DNA of 12,734 nt from Bacilli bacterium (GTDB lineage: Bacteria; Bacillota_I; Bacilli_A; ML615J-28; CAG-698), in assembly GCA_028693885.1 (NCBI GenBank), contig JAQUUM010000020.1, positions 1 to 12,734 of the forward strand, in the 5' to 3' direction. The notes beneath the pieces were generated by a model. It ran no database searches, was not told where the DNA came from, and saw only the letters and a program-made list of their open reading frames with translations. Positions 6,437 through 12,734 of the stretch are shown here, in pieces. Positions within the stretch are counted from its first letter, which is position 1. The number at the start of each line of letters is the position of its first letter. Position numbers and translations under genes: made by a program.

Positions 6437-7946
6437 AATTAACCCCTCGTTTTGTCTTAAACTTTTGTGTAGCTTTAATTGCTATTTTCCAATTTTTATA
6501 TCTTTGATTAGATTCTAATAAGCTCATTTTACTTTCAAAAATTTCATCAACACAATGCATCTTTTTTATATCATCGACATTAAACAAATTTAATGCTAAC
6601 CCTGCTAAATAAGCAGCCCCTAATGCTGTCATTTCTAGACATTCTGGTCTTACAATTTTACAGTTTAGAATATCTGCTTGAAACTGCATTAAATAATTAT
6701 TCACACTGGCACCACCATCAACCGCTAAAATCTTTGTTTTTAAAGTTGATTCTTTTTTCATTAACTCGATGATATCTTTTGATTGAAATGCGATTGCTTC
6801 TATAGATGCTGCAACAATATTCTCTTTTTTCGTATTTTTATTTAATCCAAATATTGAACCTTTAGCTTCGCTATCCCAATATGGAGTCCCTAGTCCTGTA
6901 AAAGCAGGGACAAAAATAACTCCATCACTTCCATCAGCCTTATAACAAATACTTTCAGTTTCATCAGAACTATTTATTAATCCTATATTATCTCTAATCC
7001 ACTGAACTACTGCTCCTGCTATAAACACCGAGCCTTCTAAAGCATATTCTACTTTATTATTAATAGACCAAGCTATTGTAGTTAATAATCCTGTTTTTGA
7101 TTCAACTGCATATTCTTGAGTATTCATTAACATAAAGCATCCTGTCCCATAAGTATTTTTAATATCACCTTTATCAAAACAGCAATGTCCAAATAATGAA
7201 GCTTGTTGATCACCTATTATAGCTCCAATTTCAACTGATAATTTTGGATTTAAATTCTTTAAATAAGTGGCTTCACCTATCAAACCACTAGAATCAACTA
7301 CACTAGGTAGGATTTCTTTGGGAATATCAAGTATTTCTAAAATTTCATTATCCCAACATAAATCATGAATATTAAATAGCATAGTTCTTGAAGCGTTACT
7401 ATAATCAGTAATATGTTTTTTTCCATTAGTTAGTTTCCACACTAAATAAGTATCAACTGTCCCAAATAATATTTCTTTATTTTTAGCTTTTTGAACTAAC
7501 TCAGGATATCTATCAAAAATCCATTTTATTTTAGAAGCTGAAAAATATGGAGAGATTATTAACCCAGTCTTTTTCTTAAATAAATCACTATATCCCATTT
7601 CTACAAGATCATTACAAATCTTTTTAGATTGTATAGATTGCCAAACAATGGCATTATGAACACACTCACCAGTTTTTTTATTCCATATTAAAGTCGTTTC
7701 TCTTTGATTTGTAATTCCTAAAACTTTAATTTTGCTTAAGTCACCTTCAAATTTTGAAATAACATCATTAACGGTATATACTACTGATTCCCACAAAACC
7801 TCAGGATCTTGTTCAACAACTCCATCAGAAGTAGTAATTTGAGGAATTTCTTTTTTTGAAAAAATAATTTGATTCCCAAAATTATCAAAAATTATTGCTC
7901 TAGTACTTGTAGTTCCTTGATCAATAGTTAATATATAATTTTTCAT
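6417..7946 (-). CDS. glpK: Glycerol kinase
   Basis: The 509-residue FGGY-family enzyme phosphorylates glycerol to sn-glycerol 3-phosphate with ATP in the cytoplasm. The N-terminal ATP site reads TIDQGTTSTRA. Glycerol contacts known from E. coli GlpK are present: Arg82-Glu83 in NQRETT, Trp102 in IVWQ, Tyr134 in SPYFSASK and Asp246 in GDQQA. Further matches are TYGTGCFMLMNT (265-276), FTGLGTPYWD (349-358) and LAVDGGASVNNYLMQFQADIL (FGGY signature, near 407-427). Two oddities are visible. The Arg in the conserved IVWQ(S/D)RQT segment is Ile105. The activation-loop histidine that HPr phosphorylates in many Bacillota enzymes (YHFYG context) is missing; that region reads ATYLKNLNPKLSVEI. No glpF, glpD or glpO is adjacent, so the gene is detached from a glycerol operon. 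It begins eight bases after metK and overlaps yebC2 by 20 bases. Confidence 0.97.
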   Translation of the reverse strand: MKNYILTIDQGTTSTRAIIFDNFGNQIIFSKKEIPQITTSDGVVEQDPEVLWESVVYTVNDVISKFEGDLSKIKVLGITNQRETTLIWNKKTGECVHNAIVWQSIQSKKICNDLVEMGYSDLFKKKTGLIISPYFSASKIKWIFDRYPELVQKAKNKEILFGTVDTYLVWKLTNGKKHITDYSNASRTMLFNIHDLCWDNEILEILDIPKEILPSVVDSSGLIGEATYLKNLNPKLSVEIGAIIGDQQASLFGHCCFDKGDIKNTYGTGCFMLMNTQEYAVESKTGLLTTIAWSINNKVEYALEGSVFIAGAVVQWIRDNIGLINSSDETESICYKADGSDGVIFVPAFTGLGTPYWDSEAKGSIFGLNKNTKKENIVAASIEAIAFQSKDIIELMKKESTLKTKILAVDGGASVNNYLMQFQADILNCKIVRPECLEMTALGAAYLAGLALNLFNVDDIKKMHCVDEIFESKMSLLESNQRYKNWKIAIKATQKFKTKRGVNYVKKME

Positions 7947-7954
7947 ATCCCTAC

Positions 7955-9109
7955 CTATAAAATTTTTTTAAAAGATTCTTTTAATTCCTGAACTTTATCT
8001 AATTTTTCCCAAGAAATGTCAAGATCAATTCTTCCCATATGGCCATAAGCAGCCAATTGTTTATAAATTGGCTTTCTCAGTCCAAGATAACTAATAATTC
8101 CTTTTGGTGTTAATGGGAAAGATTTTTTTATAATTTTTACTATCTCATCTTCTGAAATAGAAGCACTTCCAAAAGTATTTAAATATATTGAAGTTGGTTC
8201 ACTTACCCCAATAACATAACTTAATCCGATTTCAGCTTTTGTGCAAATTCCAGTAGCAACAAGATTTTTTGCAATATATCTTGCCATATAAGCAGCACTT
8301 CTATCCACTTTAGATGGATCTTTGCCTGAAAAAGCTCCACCACCATGGTGGGCAAAACCACCATAAGTGTCTACAATTATTTTTCTGCCCGTTAGTCCCG
8401 AGTCTGCTTTAGGACCACCCAAAACAAATCTTCCAGTTTCATTAATAAAGATTTTTGTATTAGAATCAACTAATTCTTTTGGTAAGACTTTATCTATAAC
8501 TTCAGTTTTTACAAAACTCCTAAGTTCTTCGTTACTTACATTTAGACCATGTTGTGTCGAAACAACAACACTATCAATTCTAACAGCTTCTTCTTTTTCA
8601 TTATATTCAATTGTAACTTGAGTTTTACCATCAGGTCTTAAATAATCTACAACTTTTTCTTTTCTAACCTGAGCAAGTCTCTTTGCTAGTTTGTGTGATA
8701 AAACAAGTGGTAAAGGCATGTATTCTTCGGTTTCAGAAGTAGCATATCCAAACATAAGGCCTTGATCTCCTGCACCTTGATCATCTAAAACTCCCATCGC
8801 AATATCTGGTGATTGTTCATCTATACTTACTAAAACAGCCAAATCATCTCCATTAAATCCAAATTCAGGATTATTATAACCAATTTCTTTTACAGTATCA
8901 CGAACAATTTTTGGAATGTCTACATAAGTATTAGTTGTAATTTCACCCATTACTAAAACTAATCCTGTAGTTGCACAAACTTCACATGCAACATGTGCAT
9001 TCGGATCGTTTTCAATAATATAATCTAAAATGCTATCAGAAATTTGGTCACAAACCTTATCTGGATGGCCTTCAGTAACAGATTCTGAAGTATACAATTT
9101 ATTACTCAT
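7955..9109 (-). CDS. metK: S-adenosylmethionine synthetase (methionine adenosyltransferase)
   Basis: The 384-residue cytoplasmic enzyme makes S-adenosylmethionine from methionine and ATP, and has the usual bacterial length. Signatures include [16 protein letters not shown] at the start (His15, Asp17), the [14 protein letters not shown] strand, the [12 protein letters not shown] hexapeptide region (112-123), and the glycine-rich phosphate loop [16 protein letters not shown] (256-271). The C-terminal part ends with the GHMGR and DLDISWE segments typical of the family. The ATG follows the helicase stop by two bases, and its ribosome binding site (AGGAG) is formed by the last helicase codons. There is therefore no room for a SAM riboswitch directly upstream; control must come from the operon promoter. 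It is followed closely by glpK. Confidence 0.98.
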   Translation of the reverse strand: MSNKLYTSESVTEGHPDKVCDQISDSILDYIIENDPNAHVACEVCATTGLVLVMGEITTNTYVDIPKIVRDTVKEIGYNNPEFGFNGDDLAVLVSIDEQSPDIAMGVLDDQGAGDQGLMFGYATSETEEYMPLPLVLSHKLAKRLAQVRKEKVVDYLRPDGKTQVTIEYNEKEEAVRIDSVVVSTQHGLNVSNEELRSFVKTEVIDKVLPKELVDSNTKIFINETGRFVLGGPKADSGLTGRKIIVDTYGGFAHHGGGAFSGKDPSKVDRSAAYMARYIAKNLVATGICTKAEIGLSYVIGVSEPTSIYLNTFGSASISEDEIVKIIKKSFPLTPKGIISYLGLRKPIYKQLAAYGHMGRIDLDISWEKLDKVQELKESFKKIL

Positions 9110-9111
9110 AT

Positions 9112-10674
9112 TTATCTCCTTTTCTTGCTTTTTGCCTCTTCAATAGTCACAAGTCTTCCTTTATAAGGGTTAGTAGCAAATCCATATAGAACTTTATCAG
9201 CATTTACTGTCGGCGTATCAAAAAAACTGAAATTATCTTGAACACTAACATCATTTATTTCATTTTTAGGTAATGAAGTAACTTTAGAAATATGATCAAT
9301 CAATGACATTTTGTTAAATCTATCTTTCTTACCTAGCCCTAAAAAGAACCTTGTACTCTTTGAAGGTCTACTTGTTTTTTGCACTTCTTCTTCAACATCA
9401 GTTAATTGCATCAAAATTAACCCTTTTAATAAATCCATTATATTTTCAGGTTCAATTTTACTAATTATTTTTTCTACATAAATAGAATTTTTATTGAAAA
9501 CATTTTTTTCCAACGCTTCTTTTATTACTTTATTAACTCTAACATCAATTACACTTTCAATACCAGGAACTTCCATTCTTGATATTTCAGTTTTAGAAAA
9601 TGCTAATATATTTTTCATCGAGTATTTTTCTTCTCTTTTTACCAACATAATTGCAAGTCCAGATTTTTTAGCCCTTCCTGTTCTTCCAATTCTATGCACA
9701 TAATACTCTGGATCAGTAGGGACATCATAATTGAAGACTACATCAACATCATCTATATCTAGCCCTCTAGCAGCTACATCTGATGCCACTAAAATATTAA
9801 CAAGTCCTTTTCTAAATCTATGCATAACTCTATCCCTTTGCATTTGTTTCATATCTCCATGCAAGGAATCTACCATATATCCTCTAAACTGTAATTTTGA
9901 AGTTACTTCATCAACATCTCTTTTTGTGTTACAAAAAACCATAACCAACTTGTAGCCATTTATGTCAATAATTCTAGACATTACTTCTACTTTTTCTTTT
10001 TCAGAAACTTCAATATATTTTTGAGAAATTGTTGAAACTGTTAAATCAGATTTACTTATTCTAACTAAAACAGAATCTTTTAAAAGTTTTTTAGCTATAT
10101 TTTCAATCTCTCTAGAAATTGTAGCTGAAAAAAGCATTTTTTGTTCAACATTCTGCATTTCGTCAAATATCAATTCCAAGTCTTCTTTAAATCCCATATT
10201 CAACATTTCATCAGCTTCATCTAAAACTAAGATCTTGACTTCACCCAATTTAATTGTCTTTCTTCTTAAATGATCCAACAATCTTCCTGGAGTAGCAACT
10301 ACAATTTTAGGTCTTTTTCTAAGATTTCTAATTTGAATATCAATAAATTCACCACCATAAATAGCTAATGCACTATAACTTTTAAAGAAAAATGCAATTT
10401 CATTGATTTCATTTGCTACTTGAACAGCTAATTCTCTTGTAGGCACTAAAACTATACTCTGAATATCAGAATTTTCATAATCTATTTTTTGTAAAATTGG
10501 TATGGCAAAAGCACATGTTTTTCCAGTTCCTGTGGGAGACTGAATAATCAGGTCCTTATTATCAATAGCTATAGGAATAACTTTTTCTTGGACTTCAGTC
10601 ATTTCAAGAAAACCTTTTTTTTCTATTCCTTTTAAAATTTCATTTTTTATTACTAAATTATTAAATATTTCCAT
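9112..10674 (-). CDS. DEAD-box ATP-dependent RNA helicase with DbpA-type RNA-binding tail
   Basis: The 520-residue protein shows all superfamily 2 DEAD-box motifs: Q-motif near 22-33 (Gln29), motif I SPTGTGKT (46-53), PTREL (78-82), TPGR (128-131), DEAD (152-155), SAT (183-185), the [10 protein letters not shown] motif V (297-306) and HRIGRTGR (327-334). Residues of about 360-430 form a linker helix region. The last roughly 65 residues (about 456-515) look like the DbpA RNA-binding domain: an [11 protein letters not shown] helix, an [16 protein letters not shown] strand pair, an ADKVL helix and a [11 protein letters not shown] end. In DbpA/YxiN this fold binds 23S rRNA hairpin 92, which suggests a role in large-subunit assembly; other bacterial DEAD-box proteins of the CshA/DeaD group act in mRNA decay or cold growth. 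The exact paralogue is not certain, so no symbol is given. A basic tail (SKKRR) ends the protein. Confidence 0.94.
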   Translation of the reverse strand: MEIFNNLVIKNEILKGIEKKGFLEMTEVQEKVIPIAIDNKDLIIQSPTGTGKTCAFAIPILQKIDYENSDIQSIVLVPTRELAVQVANEINEIAFFFKSYSALAIYGGEFIDIQIRNLRKRPKIVVATPGRLLDHLRRKTIKLGEVKILVLDEADEMLNMGFKEDLELIFDEMQNVEQKMLFSATISREIENIAKKLLKDSVLVRISKSDLTVSTISQKYIEVSEKEKVEVMSRIIDINGYKLVMVFCNTKRDVDEVTSKLQFRGYMVDSLHGDMKQMQRDRVMHRFRKGLVNILVASDVAARGLDIDDVDVVFNYDVPTDPEYYVHRIGRTGRAKKSGLAIMLVKREEKYSMKNILAFSKTEISRMEVPGIESVIDVRVNKVIKEALEKNVFNKNSIYVEKIISKIEPENIMDLLKGLILMQLTDVEEEVQKTSRPSKSTRFFLGLGKKDRFNKMSLIDHISKVTSLPKNEINDVSVQDNFSFFDTPTVNADKVLYGFATNPYKGRLVTIEEAKSKKRR

Positions 10675-10702
10675 TTTGTCTCATTTCTATTATATTATTT
10701 TT

Positions 10703-12025
10703 TTATTTTCCAGATACTTGTAAAGATTTGAACTTGATCGAAGGAGCACCAAAACTATTATAAGAAAACTCTAAATCATTTGCTACATCAAGAACGTTCT
10801 TCATAAGCTTGAAAAAATTACCTGAGACAACAATCAAATTTACTGATTTTTTTATTTCGCCTTCAATGATTTGGAAGCCAGAAGATTGAATACTAAAATC
10901 TCCTGAAATATCATTGACCCCTGCATGTAACCCCGCTACTTTTGTAATAAGTAAGCCGTTTTTTGTTTCTTTTACTAACTGCTCTAAACTCTTTTCGCCT
11001 GGCATTATAATTAGATTAGAACAACCAATCCCAATGCCACTCCCCATTTTAAAACCATTTCCAGTTGACTTTGTTTTATAAAACTTTGCAGTTTTTAAGT
11101 TATATAACAAAGTCAATAGTTTCCCATTTTCAACAATGCTTTTTTTATATGTTGCAACTCCTTCATCATCAAAAGGATTATTGATTATTGCATTTTCATA
11201 AAGAGGATCCTCAATTATATTGATTTTTTCATCCATTATGATTTCTCCAACTTTATCACTTAGCAAGTTTCTCTTTTCCATAGCTCTTTCGCTAGAAAAG
11301 ATCGCCAAAAATGCTGTAAGCAAATCAATCATTGATCTATTTTCAAATATTATATCATATTCTCCAGAATCAACAGGAGAAGCTTTTAACATTGCAATTA
11401 CTCTATCAACTACTTTTTTACTAAATTTTTTTACATCAAATTTCGCAAACTCCTTTTGCACCTCTACATCAAAATAACTTTGCGTTTGTGTATTTTCTTT
11501 AGCAACTGCTTGAACTGCTAAATATGCATATTCATATTTTTTATTAAGGTTTAGCCCTTTAGAATTAATTATTGAAACTTCTCTTTGAATTTCATCATAA
11601 CTACAATAAGGTATATGTACTATTCTATCATCTAGTTGTTTTATCTCTTTTTCCAAAGATAATAATAAGTTAATTTTTTCTTTGGTGGAAATTTTATCAA
11701 ACTCACCATAATTATTTTTTACTTCACTATATTTATTGCTGCCTTCAAATATTTCAGCCTCTTGTATAGTAGTCAATGAATTTGCATTATTTTTTAGTTT
11801 TTCGATAACCTTTTTAGGAGATTGATTCATATTCTCAGAATTCAAATAAGCCATTTTCCCTTTGAATATTCCCCTTATAGTATAATTTGTTAAATTACTA
11901 ACTTCATTTTTTTCGACTTCTTCTTGAAATACTAGAACATTCATTTTTTTTACTGTGGAAGAATATATTTCGAGATCACTAAATCCTTGTTTTAATCCCT
12001 CTTTTATTAATTTTTCATATTTCAT
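10703..12025 (-). CDS. pmbA: TldE/PmbA, partner subunit of the TldD/TldE metalloprotease
   Basis: The 440-residue cytoplasmic protein belongs to the TldD/PmbA family and is close in length to E. coli PmbA. Family segments seen are the N-terminal DLEIYSSTVKKMNVLVFQEEVE strand pair, RGIFKGKMAY, a central VDSGEYDIIFENRSMIDLL region (about 215-235), NNPFDDEGVATYKKSIVENGKLL, and the C-terminal GVNDISGDFSIQSSGFQIIEG followed by a VSGNFFKLM stretch. It has no HExxxH motif, as expected for TldE, which pairs with TldD but holds no zinc. In E. coli the TldD/TldE heterodimer trims the leader from microcin B17 precursor and degrades CcdA; the ordinary cellular substrates are less clear. It starts one base after the tldD stop, so the two are cotranscribed and probably translationally coupled. 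The helicase gene follows after 28 bases. Confidence 0.94.
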   Translation of the reverse strand: MKYEKLIKEGLKQGFSDLEIYSSTVKKMNVLVFQEEVEKNEVSNLTNYTIRGIFKGKMAYLNSENMNQSPKKVIEKLKNNANSLTTIQEAEIFEGSNKYSEVKNNYGEFDKISTKEKINLLLSLEKEIKQLDDRIVHIPYCSYDEIQREVSIINSKGLNLNKKYEYAYLAVQAVAKENTQTQSYFDVEVQKEFAKFDVKKFSKKVVDRVIAMLKASPVDSGEYDIIFENRSMIDLLTAFLAIFSSERAMEKRNLLSDKVGEIIMDEKINIIEDPLYENAIINNPFDDEGVATYKKSIVENGKLLTLLYNLKTAKFYKTKSTGNGFKMGSGIGIGCSNLIIMPGEKSLEQLVKETKNGLLITKVAGLHAGVNDISGDFSIQSSGFQIIEGEIKKSVNLIVVSGNFFKLMKNVLDVANDLEFSYNSFGAPSIKFKSLQVSGK

Positions 12026-12026
12026 A

Positions 12027-12734
12027 TTAGCTACCTCTTCCGCCTACAGTCATATTCTTAACACGAATAGTTGGTTGCCCTACACAAACTGGTATATTTC
12101 CACTACTTGCTCCACAGATTCCATAACCAAAAAGCAAATTATCTGCAATCATATCAATATTCATTAAAACATCTTTGCCACTACCTACTAATGTTGCACC
12201 TCTAACAGGCTTTGTTATTTTACCATTTTCAATTATATAGCCTTCACTAACACTAAAATTAAATTCTCCAGTTGATGGATCAACACTTCCCCCACCCATT
12301 ACTTTTGCAAAAAGTCCACTCTTTGTATTAGCAATTATTTCTTCAAAAGTACTTTTTCCAGGCATTAAGAAGGTATTTGACATTCTCGCAGTTGGTAAAT
12401 ATTTATATGAAGCTCTCCTTCCTGAACCGGTAATTTCGTGTTTCATTTTAGCACTATTTTTATAATCAACTAAATAACTTTTTAAAACTCCGTTTTCGAT
12501 TAAAACATTTCTTTTTGTTTTAACTCCTTCATCATCAATATTACTTGACCCCCATTCGTTTACAATAGTAGCATCATCTACAGCCGTAACTACGTCACTA
12601 GCAATTTTTTGACCCAGCATATTTGAAAACACAGAGGCATTTTTTGCAACAAGTTCTGCTTCTAATGAATGAACACAAGCTTCGTGTAATAAAACACCAC
12701 CAAAAGCGTTGTGTATTACAACATCCATCGTCCC
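12027..12734 (-). CDS. tldD: TldD, zinc metalloprotease subunit, C-terminal part (N-terminus outside window)
   Basis: About 235 residues of the C-terminal half lie in the window; the frame stays open to the right edge (Gly-Thr before the Met at 12726-12728, matching the conserved GTM segment). The zinc motif HExxxH is present as HEACVHSLEAE (histidine codons at 12684-12686 and 12669-12671). The usual form is HEAxGHGLE, so the glycine before the second histidine is Val here. Other family blocks are DDEG, a ENGVLKSYLVDYKNSAKM helix, GSGRRASYKYLPTARMSNTFL, GGGSVDPSTGEFNFSVSEGYII, KPVRGATLVGSG and a GICGASSGNIPVCVGQPT end that keeps the cysteine expected to be the third zinc ligand. TldD provides the active site of the TldD/TldE protease. 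The internal ATG near the edge is not the true start. It is the first visible gene of the minus-strand operon. Confidence 0.93.
   Translation of the reverse strand, partial: GTMDVVIHNAFGGVLLHEACVHSLEAELVAKNASVFSNMLGQKIASDVVTAVDDATIVNEWGSSNIDDEGVKTKRNVLIENGVLKSYLVDYKNSAKMKHEITGSGRRASYKYLPTARMSNTFLMPGKSTFEEIIANTKSGLFAKVMGGGSVDPSTGEFNFSVSEGYIIENGKITKPVRGATLVGSGKDVLMNIDMIADNLLFGYGICGASSGNIPVCVGQPTIRVKNMTVGGRGS

Noticed and set aside
9110..9140. SAM riboswitch before metK
   Set aside because: Only two bases separate the helicase stop from the metK start, and no S-box or SMK-type motif is visible within the helicase 3' end.
12726..12728. ATG near the right edge as the true tldD start
   Set aside because: The frame is open to the edge and the residues before it match the conserved interior GTM segment; a complete TldD needs a long N-terminal part that lies outside the window.
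1..12734. Mobile element, prophage, CRISPR array, tRNA or rRNA
   Set aside because: No transposase, integrase, spaced direct repeats, tRNA cloverleaf or rRNA-like sequence was seen; apart from the 233-base stretch before alaS holding the T-box, gaps between genes are all under 60 bases.

Overview
The window is a strongly AT-rich stretch (about 30% G+C, estimated by eye from sample lines) of an ordinary bacterial chromosome, most likely from a low-G+C Bacillota (Firmicutes) anaerobe of the Clostridia/Tissierellia type. Three things point there: a tRNA-Ala-responsive T-box in front of alaS, an alaS-ruvX-DUF1292 block, and an RNase J-family protein. TGA acts as a normal stop (alaS ends in TGA inside an ATGA overlap with ruvX) and tryptophan is encoded by TGG, so this is not a code-4 mycoplasma. 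The genus cannot be fixed from this sequence alone.

Layout: all genes except the first lie on the minus strand. At the left edge (2-295) is the C-terminal end of a plus-strand Mrp/NBP35-family ATPase gene. It runs convergently into the minus-strand block, and the two share an 18-bp bidirectional terminator (302-343). Reading the minus strand from right to left, the first transcription unit is tldD (C-terminal part only) - tldE/pmbA - DEAD-box RNA helicase with a DbpA-type RNA-binding tail - metK - glpK - yebC2. The gaps are 1, 28, 2 and 8 bases, followed by a 20-base overlap, so the block looks like one operon. Next come a good extended -10 promoter and a gene for an RNase J-family protein (4016-5674). 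Then a complete T-box leader (about 3798-4000) controls alaS, ruvX and a DUF1292 (YrzB-like) gene, which end at the shared terminator.

Functionally the window is mostly RNA and translation housekeeping: alanine charging, ribosome-associated YebC2, an rRNA-type helicase and an RNase J-family protein. To this are added SAM synthesis, glycerol phosphorylation and the TldD/TldE metalloprotease pair. No mobile element, tRNA, rRNA or CRISPR array is visible, and no stretch over 300 bases lacks a gene.

The most notable point is the RNase J-family protein. It keeps the first metal-binding motif (HGHDDH) but has replaced several residues that are metal ligands or substrate contacts in active RNase J. 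It is therefore probably a degenerate, J2-like or regulatory paralogue rather than the cell's main RNase J. I see no clear sign of an undescribed multi-gene system.
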